35,641 bases of DNA from an uncultured Pelagibacteraceae bacterium (GTDB lineage: Bacteria > Pseudomonadota > Alphaproteobacteria > Pelagibacterales > Pelagibacteraceae): the NCBI GenBank assembly GCA_902537895.1, contig CACBCU010000010.1:1-35641 (forward strand). Direction: 5' to 3'. The notes under the pieces were generated by a model, which did not search any database, was not told the origin of the DNA, and worked only from the letters and a program-made list of their open reading frames with translations. The number at the start of each line of letters is the position of its first letter. The first letter of the stretch is position 1. The translations under genes and the position numbers were made by a program. Shown in pieces: positions 28,546 through 35,641 of this stretch.

Positions 28546-28667
28546 TAACACCAGATAAAAAAACAAAAAGAAAAAATATTATTACAGCATTAGCAATTAT
28601 TGCATTTATGATTTTTCTTTTCTTTTTTACTTTGTATAACACAGGAGTATTTGACAGAGCTATATGA
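28542..28667 (+). CDS. Small single-helix membrane protein of the cox operon (41 residues)
   Basis: ATG at 28542-28544 overlaps the ctaB stop (ATGA), and its own stop TGA (28665-28667) overlaps the ctaG start (ATGA), so the reading frame is locked between both genes. The product starts MITPDKKTKRKNI, has one hydrophobic helix (about residues 14-32: ITALAIIAFMIFLFFFTLY) and a short tail NTGVFDRAI. Charge distribution (basic N-terminus) predicts the N-terminus in the cytoplasm. In alphaproteobacterial cox operons a similar tiny gene (often called coxF or a hypothetical assembly factor) sits at this place; I infer an assembly or accessory subunit role. Confidence 0.85.
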   Translation: MITPDKKTKRKNIITALAIIAFMIFLFFFTLYNTGVFDRAI

Positions 28668-29197
28668 TTGAGAAAAAAAAATTAACTCCACTAGTTCTTG
28701 CTGGAATATTTGTTTTAATGTTGGGTCTTTCATATGCTTCGGTGCCCTTGTATGAAATTTTTTGTAAAGTCACAGGATTTGGTGGCACTACCCAGGTTGC
28801 AAATAAAGCTCCAAAGATTGTTTTAGATAAAGTTGTTAGTGTGAGATTTGACACAAACGTGAATAATTTACCTTGGGATTTTAAGGCTAAGTCAAATGTA
28901 ATTGATGTAAAAGTTGGACAGGTAAATAAAATCGAGTTTGAAGTATCGAATTATAGTGATGAGCCAACAGCTGGTGTAGCGAGTTTTAATGTTTCGCCAT
29001 CAAGTTTTGGAAAATATTATAGCAAATTAGGCTGTTTTTGTTTTGAAAAACAAGAGTTAAAAGCTGGAGAAAAAGCTACGTATGTAATGACTTTTTATTT
29101 AGATCCTGAGATGGTTAATGATGCAACTGTTAAAAATCTTGAGGATGTAACAATGTCGTATACTTTTTTCTCGACAGATTACTATAAACAATCATAA
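28664..29197 (+). CDS. ctaG: Cytochrome c oxidase assembly protein CtaG/Cox11 (copper chaperone for CuB)
   Basis: 177 residues. One N-terminal membrane anchor (about 9-30) and a periplasmic beta domain. The copper-binding pair GCFCFEKQ (C124, C126) and the anchor-proximal Cys34 (EIFCKVTGFGGT) match Cox11. It delivers copper to the CuB site of CoxA. Neatly placed between the small membrane protein and coxC. Confidence 0.97.
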   Translation: MIEKKKLTPLVLAGIFVLMLGLSYASVPLYEIFCKVTGFGGTTQVANKAPKIVLDKVVSVRFDTNVNNLPWDFKAKSNVIDVKVGQVNKIEFEVSNYSDEPTAGVASFNVSPSSFGKYYSKLGCFCFEKQELKAGEKATYVMTFYLDPEMVNDATVKNLEDVTMSYTFFSTDYYKQS

Positions 29198-29204
29198 TTA
29201 AGAA

Positions 29205-29993
29205 ATGTCAGGCGAAAAAAAACACGATTATCATTTAGTTGACCCAAGTCCTTGGCCAATTTATGTTTCATTTTCCTGTTTGGTTTTAGCTCTAGGTACA
29301 GTTTATTATATGCACTCTGATGTTTCATGGGGAATGTATTTAGGTTTTGCTCTTTTAATTTATGGTGCATACATGTGGTTTAGAGATGTTGTTATCGAAG
29401 CAGAGCATCAAGGTCATCATACGCCAGTTGTGCAAATTCATCACCGTTATGGTATGACATTATTCATTGCCTCTGAGGTTATGTTTTTTGTTGCTTGGTT
29501 TTGGGCATACTTTGACATCAGTCTTTTTCCTAACGATTTTGTAGGAAATGTATGGCCACCGAAAGACATTAAAACTTTTGATCCTTGGGATATTCCATTA
29601 ATAAATACTTTAGTATTACTTTTGTCAGGGACGACTGTAACTTGGTCTCACCACGCACTTTTGGAGGACGATAGAAAAGGTTTTATACAAGGATTAGTTG
29701 CAACTGTTGTTCTTGGAGTATGTTTTACGGCTTTACAAGCTTATGAATATCATCACGCAACTTTTAGCTTTTCAGATCATATATATGGTTCGGTATTTTA
29801 TATGGCCACAGGGTTTCATGGTTTTCATGTTATTGTTGGAACAATTTTCTTAGCAGTTTGTCTTTGGAGAGGTAAATTAGGTCACTTTAACAAAGATCAT
29901 CACTTTGGTTTCGAGGCTGCTGCATGGTATTGGCATTTTGTTGATGTTGTATGGTTATTTCTGTTTGCAGCAATATATATCTGGGGAAGTTAG
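29205..29993 (+). CDS. coxC: Cytochrome c oxidase subunit III
   Basis: 262 residues with seven helices. N-terminal HDYHLVDPSPWPIYVS, RDVVIEAEHQGHHTP near 60-75, the EVMFFVAWFWAYF segment and the FHGFHVIVGT and HFVDVVWLFLF elements near the end are the subunit III signatures. It binds subunit I and supports proton uptake. The stop is followed by the SURF1 frame after about 10 bases. Confidence 0.98.
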   Translation: MSGEKKHDYHLVDPSPWPIYVSFSCLVLALGTVYYMHSDVSWGMYLGFALLIYGAYMWFRDVVIEAEHQGHHTPVVQIHHRYGMTLFIASEVMFFVAWFWAYFDISLFPNDFVGNVWPPKDIKTFDPWDIPLINTLVLLLSGTTVTWSHHALLEDDRKGFIQGLVATVVLGVCFTALQAYEYHHATFSFSDHIYGSVFYMATGFHGFHVIVGTIFLAVCLWRGKLGHFNKDHHFGFEAAAWYWHFVDVVWLFLFAAIYIWGS

Positions 29994-30003
29994 ATCTGTA
30001 TCA

Positions 30004-30657
30004 TTGAAGTATAAGTTTTTATTTTCTGTTTTTATAATTTTTTTTATTCTAGTTTTTATTGCGTTAGGTGTTTGGCAAATAATCCGTTTAAATTGGAAAA
30101 ATAATCTTATTTTGGAAATTGAAAACTCACTCAAAAAACCCCCAGTTGAACTAACTCAATTTAATAAAGAAAATTTTTTAAAAATTAAAACATCTGGAAT
30201 AATAGATTTCGGAAAACAAATTTATCTTTACAATCTAAATGATTCAGGCACCCCTGGTTTTGAGGTAATAAATCCAATTTTTATTGGTGAGGAAAATTTT
30301 TTAATCAATCGAGGCTGGATACCTTTTGAAAAAAAGGATACCCCAGAAATAAATATATTTGATCAAAACAACATAATAGGGACTTTGAGAATTCAAGGCA
30401 AAAAAAATATTTTTAAACCTGATAATGATGTAAGTAAAAATTATTGGTTTAGTTTAGATAGGGAAGATATATTTAAATTTACAGGTAAGAATTTTTCTAA
30501 ATATATAATTTATCTTGATGGAAATTATCAATTTCCTAGACCCAAAAAAATTACTGCTAATATTTCTAATAATCACAAAAAGTATGCAATTACATGGTTT
30601 TCATTAGCGATTTCAATTCTTTTGCTATATCTATATTTTAGAAAAAAGAATTATTAA
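30004..30657 (+). CDS. SURF1 family cytochrome oxidase assembly protein (TTG start)
   Basis: 217 residues from TTG at 30004. No ATG or GTG is available after the coxC stop at 29993 before the first helix, and the frame continues upstream inside coxC with no sensible start, so the TTG is favoured. Two helices (about 4-24 and 195-212) flank a periplasmic domain; GVWQIIRLNWK (about 21-31) is the SURF1 N-terminal signature and NRGWIPF (about 101-107) its core motif. SURF1 helps heme a insertion into CoxA. The stop overlaps thrC (TAATG). Confidence 0.88.
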   Translation: MKYKFLFSVFIIFFILVFIALGVWQIIRLNWKNNLILEIENSLKKPPVELTQFNKENFLKIKTSGIIDFGKQIYLYNLNDSGTPGFEVINPIFIGEENFLINRGWIPFEKKDTPEINIFDQNNIIGTLRIQGKKNIFKPDNDVSKNYWFSLDREDIFKFTGKNFSKYIIYLDGNYQFPRPKKITANISNNHKKYAITWFSLAISILLLYLYFRKKNY

Positions 30658-32030
30658 TGAATTACATAAGCACAAGAAATAATCAAAAAAACTTTACTTT
30701 TAAAGACGTTTTCCTCAAAGGTTTGGCAGATGATGGGGGGCTATTTGTACCTAAATCAATTAAATCATTTAATAAAGAGGAATTGGATAATCTAAAAAAC
30801 CTTAGTTACAATGATTTAGCAACTGAAATAATTTATCCATTCATAGGAGACTTCATGTCTAAAGACGATCTATTCTCTATGATTTTGAAGTCATATTCAA
30901 ACTTTAGATCTGACAATGTTGTTAAAATCTCAGATCTAGGGGATTTAAAAGTATTAGAATTATTTCATGGCCCCACACTTGCTTTTAAAGACATCGCAAT
31001 GCAACTAATAGGTAATTTTTATCAATTCCATTTAGGTCGTGATCAAAAAAAAATTAATATAATAGTAGCAACTTCAGGTGATACAGGTGCAGCTGCCATA
31101 GATGCTTTGAAGGGAAAAAATAATTTAAATATTTTTGTATTACACCCCAATGATAAAATTTCACCGGTACAAAGAAGACTAATGACAATACATGAAGAGA
31201 GTAATGTATTTAATATTGCAGTAGAGGGTAATTTTGATGATTGCCAAAATTTAGTAAAAGCAATGTTTAATGATGAAAAATTTTCTAAAGCAATCAATAT
31301 GTCGGGTGTAAATTCAATTAATTGGGCAAGAATAATTGCTCAATCAGTATATTATTTTTACGCTTATTTTAAAGTCGGAAGTGGTCAACCTTTATCCTTT
31401 TCTGTTCCAACAGGAAACTTTGGTGATATTTACGCTGGCTACTTAGCAAAAAAACTTGGTCTTCCAATTGATAAACTAATTGTAGCTACGAATAAAAATG
31501 ACATTCTTCATAGAGCTATATCTGATGGTGATTATAGTCAAAAGAAAGTTGAGGAAACAAATACACCAAGTATGGATATACAGATAGCAAGTAATTTTGA
31601 AAGGCTTTTATACGATGTAAAAGATTGTAACTCTGAAGTTACAAAAGGTGTAATGGCTGAAATAAAAAATAATACTTATAAAATTGATAAAAATGATCTA
31701 AATAAAATCAAAAAAAATTTCATATCTGAAATGCTTGATGAAAATGAGACTGTTGAAATGATAAAGATCATAAATAATAAATATAAGATGGTAATTGATC
31801 CACATACTGCAGTGGGTATTGGTGCTGTGAAAAAATTAGGATTAGAAAAAAATTGTGTTGTATTATCGACTGCGCACCCTTGCAAATTTCCAAAAGCAAT
31901 TGAGGATGCAATTTCAAAAACTGAAAATTTACCAGAAAGTCTTAAATATGTTAATGACAGAAAAGAAAAATTTGAAATTCTGTCAAATGATATTGAAAAA
32001 GTAAAAAAATATATAATGAATTCAATATGA
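30657..32030 (+). CDS. thrC: Threonine synthase
   Basis: 457 residues, PLP-dependent fold II enzyme converting O-phosphohomoserine to threonine. PLP lysine is K111 in GPTLAFKD (105-112), and the substrate/PLP phosphate loop is ATSGDTGAAA; NFGDIYAGY follows. The length and GLADDGGLFVP N-terminus (22-32) are those of the class lacking an SAM-allosteric domain. It overlaps SURF1 by 1 base and the peroxiredoxin by 4 (ATGA). Its pathway partner thrB lies 0.9 kb away on the other strand. Confidence 0.97.
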   Translation: MNYISTRNNQKNFTFKDVFLKGLADDGGLFVPKSIKSFNKEELDNLKNLSYNDLATEIIYPFIGDFMSKDDLFSMILKSYSNFRSDNVVKISDLGDLKVLELFHGPTLAFKDIAMQLIGNFYQFHLGRDQKKINIIVATSGDTGAAAIDALKGKNNLNIFVLHPNDKISPVQRRLMTIHEESNVFNIAVEGNFDDCQNLVKAMFNDEKFSKAINMSGVNSINWARIIAQSVYYFYAYFKVGSGQPLSFSVPTGNFGDIYAGYLAKKLGLPIDKLIVATNKNDILHRAISDGDYSQKKVEETNTPSMDIQIASNFERLLYDVKDCNSEVTKGVMAEIKNNTYKIDKNDLNKIKKNFISEMLDENETVEMIKIINNKYKMVIDPHTAVGIGAVKKLGLEKNCVVLSTAHPCKFPKAIEDAISKTENLPESLKYVNDRKEKFEILSNDIEKVKKYIMNSI

Positions 32031-32515
32031 AACTTAAAATAAAAGATCAACTACCAGACACAGAGGTTTTTCAACTTGTTGATGGAGAACCACAAAAAAA
32101 CAAATTAAGAGAAATTATTGGTAATGGTAAAATTGTTTTGTTTGGTTTACCTGGGGCATTTACATCAACTTGCTCTAAACTTCATTTACCAGGGTTTGTG
32201 GCAAATGCAGATAAAATCAAAGCAAAAGGAATAGAACAAATATTTTGTCTATCGGTCAATGATCCTTATGTAATGAATGGTTGGGGCGAGATAAATAATA
32301 CTACAGGTAAAATAAAAATGTTATCTGATCCTTATTTGTTATTCACAAAAGCAATTGGTGCAGAAGTTGATCGTAATGCAAAAGGAATGGGAATTAGATC
32401 AAATCGTTATTTAATAATAATTGAAAATTTCACAGTTGTTAATATTCACGAAGAAAAAGAGACTAAAGAGTGTGGTTTAACCTCTGCGGAAAATTTATTA
32501 AATAATTTACTATAA
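32027..32515 (+). CDS. Peroxiredoxin, Prx5 type
   Basis: 162 residues. Peroxidatic Cys49 is in LPGAFTSTCS (41-50), the PxxxTxxC motif complete (P42, T46, C49). VNDPYVMNGWGE and AEVDRNAKGMG(I)RSNRYL are Prx5-subclass elements. It reduces H2O2 or alkyl peroxides with glutaredoxin or thioredoxin; no fused glutaredoxin domain is present. Further Cys residues (C70s, in IFCLSVND, and near the C-terminus ECGL) exist as resolving candidates. Coupled to thrC by ATGA; convergent with rnhA after 25 bases, with no terminator hairpin. Confidence 0.92.
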   Translation: MKLKIKDQLPDTEVFQLVDGEPQKNKLREIIGNGKIVLFGLPGAFTSTCSKLHLPGFVANADKIKAKGIEQIFCLSVNDPYVMNGWGEINNTTGKIKMLSDPYLLFTKAIGAEVDRNAKGMGIRSNRYLIIIENFTVVNIHEEKETKECGLTSAENLLNNLL

Positions 32516-32540
32516 ACAATGTATTTTCCAAGTGTGTACT

Positions 32541-32963
32541 TTAATTACTAGCTACTGATCTTGCAAGTAAATCTACTTCATTATTTAATTCATCAGTAGA
32601 ATGTGCTTTTACCCAATTCCAACTTATTTCAAATTCATTATTTAAAAGATCTAACTCTAACCAAAGTTCTTTATTTTTTACATCTTGTTTGTTTGCTGTT
32701 TTCCATCCATTTTTTTTCCAATTGTGAACCCATTCTGTTATTCCAGATTTCACGTATTTAGAGTCTGTGAAAATTTGAACTTTGCTACCTTTTGGAATTT
32801 TTTTAAGAGCTTGTATAGGTGCTAATAATTCCATCTGATTATTCGTAGTATCTTTTTTATTTCCTTTTATTTCGATTTTTTTTCCATTATTTAATATTAT
32901 AGCTGCCCAACCACCTTTACCTGGATTTTTAATACATGAACCGTCAGTATATATCTTAATCAT
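32541..32963 (-). CDS. rnhA: Ribonuclease HI
   Basis: 140 residues. Removes RNA in RNA/DNA hybrids. The catalytic set is complete: D7 (IYTDGSC), E45 (NQMELLA), D67 (FTDSKYV), H121 (KAHS) and D131 (EVDLLAR). It is slightly shorter than the E. coli enzyme (155), missing the last helix. The start overlaps the thrB stop by 1 base. Part of the blh-ispH-thrB-rnhA run. Confidence 0.97.
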   Translation of the reverse strand: MIKIYTDGSCIKNPGKGGWAAIILNNGKKIEIKGNKKDTTNNQMELLAPIQALKKIPKGSKVQIFTDSKYVKSGITEWVHNWKKNGWKTANKQDVKNKELWLELDLLNNEFEISWNWVKAHSTDELNNEVDLLARSVASN

Positions 32964-33928
32964 TAACTTAAGTAATCTTTATAGGTTTTTAAATTATTGT
33001 GTATTACTAATTTTTGATAGTATTCTCTAGGATCTTTGATCTTAATTAATGCTGTTTTAGGAGTATTTGTATAGTCATAAAGTCTGGTTAAAAAATATCT
33101 CATTGCTGCACCACGACATAGAATATTTATTGATCTCTTTTCTTTTTTTGTAATTTTTTTTACACTTTCGTAACCTTTTATTAAATTTTTGATCTTTATT
33201 TTATTAATTCTAAATTTTGTTTTATACTTATCAAAACATAAAGCATTTATACAAATAGCAATTTCATACATATAATAGTCATTAGCCGCAAAATAAAAAT
33301 CAATTATTCCAGATAGTTTATTACCTTTAAAAAAAATATTATCTATGAATAGATCTCCGTGAATAATACCATGGGGTAATTTTTTTGGCCATTTGTCTTT
33401 TATATCTCTAAGATTATTTTTTAAAAACTTCTCTAATATAACAAATTTTTTAGACTTAAATTTAATACTATTTAATAAAGGATCAAGATTTTTTATACCC
33501 AATGAGTTTTTTCTGTAGAGCTTTAGCTTTTTTGTAGATAAGTGCATTTGTGCAACGGTTTTACCAATATCAAAACAATTCTTTATATTTAGTTTTTTTT
33601 TGTCTTTTCCGTCAAGAAAAGTTACAACACAGGCAATTTTATTTTTAATCTTGATTAAATAATGTCCTCGATTATTTTTAAGGGGTTTGGGGCAATTAAT
33701 ATTTAGATTATTTAATTGATCCATTAATTTCATAAAAAAAGGTATCTCTTTTTTCACAACTCTTTTTTCAAAAATGGTAAGAATAAATTTTTTTTTTTTT
33801 GATCTGAGTAAATAATTTGTATTTTCAATACCTTGTTTTATTTCTGTAAAACTTTTGAAATTTTCAAAATTAAATTTTCTGTTTATAGATGATAAATCAT
33901 TCTTATTGATCCTAGTATAGACTGCCAT
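32963..33928 (-). CDS. thrB: Homoserine kinase (aminoglycoside-phosphotransferase-like, type II)
   Basis: 321 residues with the APH/choline-kinase fold rather than GHMP. Catalytic loop HGDLFIDN (190-197) and metal Asp210 in SGIIDFYFA. This homoserine-kinase form is usual in alphaproteobacteria and often neighbours ispH and rnhA, as here. Makes O-phosphohomoserine, substrate of ThrC. It has an A13 coding-strand run (33788-33800, residues 43-47) still in frame. It overlaps ispH stop by TAATG. Confidence 0.93.
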   Translation of the reverse strand: MAVYTRINKNDLSSINRKFNFENFKSFTEIKQGIENTNYLLRSKKKKFILTIFEKRVVKKEIPFFMKLMDQLNNLNINCPKPLKNNRGHYLIKIKNKIACVVTFLDGKDKKKLNIKNCFDIGKTVAQMHLSTKKLKLYRKNSLGIKNLDPLLNSIKFKSKKFVILEKFLKNNLRDIKDKWPKKLPHGIIHGDLFIDNIFFKGNKLSGIIDFYFAANDYYMYEIAICINALCFDKYKTKFRINKIKIKNLIKGYESVKKITKKEKRSINILCRGAAMRYFLTRLYDYTNTPKTALIKIKDPREYYQKLVIHNNLKTYKDYLS

Positions 33929-34872
33929 TAATTTAATTTTTTAGGCACTTTGAAAACAACGTTTTCTTTGATTACCTCAACCTCGTCTATAGATACTGTA
34001 AATTTTTTTTTTAAATTCTTTATGAAGTTTACCACAAGAATTTCTGGTGCAGAGGCCCCAGAAGAAATACCTATTGTCTTAGATTTTTCAATTAAATCAT
34101 AAGGTATTTCACTTTGGGAATGGATAAGATGTGCATTACTACAACCTGATTTTTTTGCAACCTCAACAAGTCTCACTGAATTTGAGGAATTTCTACTTCC
34201 AATTACAAAAAACATATCACAATTTTTTGCAATATTTTTTACAGCCAGCTGTCTATTTGTTGTCGCATAACAAATATCTTCTTTATAAGGCTCTCTAATA
34301 CCTGGAAATCTATCTTTTAAAATACTGATTATATTTTTTGTGTCATCTACTGATAAAGTTGTTTGCGTAACGAAAGCGAGGTTTTTATCCTTTTGAAATT
34401 TGTAATTTTTTGCTTCATTTTCATCTTGAATAAGATCTATCGATCCTTCTGGTAATTGTCCCATTGTTCCAACTACTTCAGGATGGTTCTGGTGTCCAAT
34501 TAAAATCAAGTGGTAACCTGATTTATGAAGATTTTCAGCTTCACGATGAACTTTTGATACTAGTGGACAAGTAGCATCCACGTATGTCATTTTGTAACTC
34601 TTGGCATCAGAAGGAACTTTTTTTGGAACTCCATGCGCAGAAAAAATCACTGGTCTAGTTTTATCTTTAATTTCTTCAAGCTCTTCAACAAATATAGCCC
34701 CTTTCTTTTTTAAATCATCAACTACAAATTTATTGTGAACAATCTCATGTCGAACGTAAACTGGGATACCGTATTTTTTTATGGCTTTTTCAACAATTTC
34801 AATCGCTCTCTCTACACCTGCACAAAATCCTCTTGGTGCGGATAACAAAATTTTGATTTCTTTATTTTTCAT
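33928..34872 (-). CDS. ispH: 4-hydroxy-3-methylbut-2-enyl diphosphate reductase
   Basis: 314 residues from the ATG at 34872 (a TTG nine bases earlier is less likely). Last step of the MEP pathway, giving IPP and DMAPP. The three [4Fe-4S] cysteines are in RGFCAGV (C17), DATCPLV and DICYATTNRQ; the active-site elements HEIVHN and TQTTLS, and SSNSVRL, are present. The ATG lies inside the 3' end of blh (11-base overlap), so the two should be co-transcribed: isoprenoid unit supply tied to retinal formation. Confidence 0.97.
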   Translation of the reverse strand: MKNKEIKILLSAPRGFCAGVERAIEIVEKAIKKYGIPVYVRHEIVHNKFVVDDLKKKGAIFVEELEEIKDKTRPVIFSAHGVPKKVPSDAKSYKMTYVDATCPLVSKVHREAENLHKSGYHLILIGHQNHPEVVGTMGQLPEGSIDLIQDENEAKNYKFQKDKNLAFVTQTTLSVDDTKNIISILKDRFPGIREPYKEDICYATTNRQLAVKNIAKNCDMFFVIGSRNSSNSVRLVEVAKKSGCSNAHLIHSQSEIPYDLIEKSKTIGISSGASAPEILVVNFIKNLKKKFTVSIDEVEVIKENVVFKVPKKLN

Positions 34873-35641
34873 TTTTTTCAATTAAATATTCGAGTAATAT
34901 ATGCGGAAAGGTTAAAGACGCCAAACCTATAAATATTAACTTTAAAATTGCACTGTCTAAATTGTAATTATTATTTAAAAAATAAAGACCTATTAAACAA
35001 AAAGAAGCAGTTAGGATAGTTAAAGGGGTAGCTTTTTTAATAAAAACCAAAAGTCCATTCTTTAAACTTTCTTGATCAAGTTCAGTAATTAATGAAACAC
35101 TATGTCTTATAGAATGCAAAAAACAAAAATAAATTGTAAAGGCTATTAATGGAGAGAAATGCATATTTATAATTATAATTGAGAAATAATCAAAAAAGAT
35201 TGTAAATTTTCTTAATTCAAATTTTTTGAAAAATAAAATAATGTTAGATACTGTACTTAACACAATCCCAATCATCAAAAAATTATTATTTTCGATCGTA
35301 TTTAAACTTTGATAAAATAACTCATTTTCGACTAATAGTAATTTAAAAATAGAAACTGTTTCATTAAAATTAAAATAAAGTGGTGCTAATATTACTAAAG
35401 AGCCTTTAAGAAAAAATAAAAATTGATTTAAATACGAATTATTATCAATTAGAAATTGAGTATCCTCTTTGCCAAAATGAAATGAAGCAATAATTAAAAA
35501 AGCAATAAGTACTATTGTGGGTGAAAACACCCAAAGAATTATGGTTATTACCGCAAGCAGAAAATAGGATGTATAAAAAATAATTATATTATTTATTTGG
35601 AAAATTTTAAGAAGCTTCCTTCCCTTTATATGATCCAAAGA
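34862..35641 (-). CDS. blh: Brp/Blh family beta-carotene 15,15'-dioxygenase, 5' truncated by window
   Basis: At least 259 residues are visible; the frame is open to the right edge, so the start is beyond it (the TTG at 35636-35638 is internal). Multi-pass membrane protein. Family motifs: LDH at the very edge (the last part of the 'PHG..DH' motif), SFHFGKEDTQF (the HFG..D iron-site strand), FCFLHSIRH and LTFPHILLEY near the C-terminus, holding the conserved His residues that bind iron. Blh cleaves beta-carotene into two retinals, the chromophore of proteorhodopsin. No rhodopsin or crt gene lies in the window. Overlaps ispH by 11 bases. Confidence 0.92.
   Translation of the reverse strand, partial: SLDHIKGRKLLKIFQINNIIIFYTSYFLLAVITIILWVFSPTIVLIAFLIIASFHFGKEDTQFLIDNNSYLNQFLFFLKGSLVILAPLYFNFNETVSIFKLLLVENELFYQSLNTIENNNFLMIGIVLSTVSNIILFFKKFELRKFTIFFDYFSIIIINMHFSPLIAFTIYFCFLHSIRHSVSLITELDQESLKNGLLVFIKKATPLTILTASFCLIGLYFLNNNYNLDSAILKLIFIGLASLTFPHILLEYLIEKNEK

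Noticed and set aside
29905-30003. Start of the SURF1 gene inside coxC
   Set aside because: The upstream frame gives a peptide (VSRLLHGIGILLM...) that is only the shifted readout of coxC; a TTG start after the stop gives the family N-terminus.
31676-32050. 124-residue minus-strand ORF opposite thrC
   Set aside because: Phe/Ser/Ile-rich product expected from the complement of a Lys/Asn-rich gene; thrC is certain.
33788-33800. Frameshift in thrB at the A13 run
   Set aside because: The reading frame continues through the run into HGDLFIDN and the normal end, so thrB is intact here.

Overview
The window reads as a piece of chromosome from a streamlined marine alphaproteobacterium, most likely SAR11 (Pelagibacterales). 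The support is strong AT-richness with Lys/Asn/Ile-rich proteins, very short or overlapping gene junctions, alphaproteobacterial gene neighbours (HAD IIA hydrolase-ribF-ileS-lspA-BamF-like lipoprotein; cox operon with ctaB, ctaG and SURF1; ispH-thrB-rnhA), and a Blh-type beta-carotene cleavage enzyme that implies rhodopsin phototrophy. This placement is inferred from gene content; no rRNA or tRNA lies in the window. There are no insertion sequences, phage genes or CRISPR arrays, and no stretch over 300 bases lacks a gene.

Layout. 1-4.7 kb: the 3' end of a renalase-like FAD amine oxidase, a secreted DUF6134-type protein, a YczE-like membrane protein, the GTPase typA, a 36-residue basic mini-protein and a lone sulfotransferase. 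4.7-6.8 kb: groES-groEL on the minus strand, with a heat-shock-like promoter, strong ribosome binding sites and a clear rho-independent terminator; groES is broken by one extra base in a homopolymer. 6.9-13.3 kb, plus strand: HAD hydrolase, ribF, ileS, lspA, BamF-like lipoprotein and pgi, all tightly packed. 13.3-15.1 kb, minus: purD-rsmD. 15.15 kb, plus: a DUF2093 gene. 15.3-21.0 kb, minus: ubiA, msbA, waaA, lpxK and an LpxL-like acyltransferase, i.e. Kdo/lipid A completion and export plus ubiquinone prenylation. 21.0-24.4 kb: a DUF2721 membrane protein (plus) facing quinone reductase, pirin, DoxX and haloacid dehalogenase (minus). 24.4-32.5 kb, plus: rsmE, then coxB-coxA-ctaB-small membrane protein-ctaG-coxC-SURF1, then thrC and a Prx5-type peroxiredoxin. 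32.5-35.6 kb, minus: blh-ispH-thrB-rnhA.

How the genes work together. The cox block encodes the three core subunits of an aa3-type cytochrome oxidase plus heme O synthase, a copper chaperone and SURF1, and UbiA feeds the same respiratory chain with quinone. IspH supplies the isoprenoid units that UbiA, CtaB and carotenoid synthesis consume, and Blh turns beta-carotene into retinal. ThrB and ThrC are consecutive last steps of threonine synthesis and sit about 1 kb apart in convergent operons. LspA lies immediately upstream of a lipoprotein that would be its substrate.

No obviously new multi-gene defence or mobile system was seen. The best leads are the groES frameshift in an A9 tract, within a window rich in long in-frame A tracts; the coupling of blh to ispH; two unannotated-looking mini-proteins; and a haloacid dehalogenase with a complete catalytic set next to redox genes.
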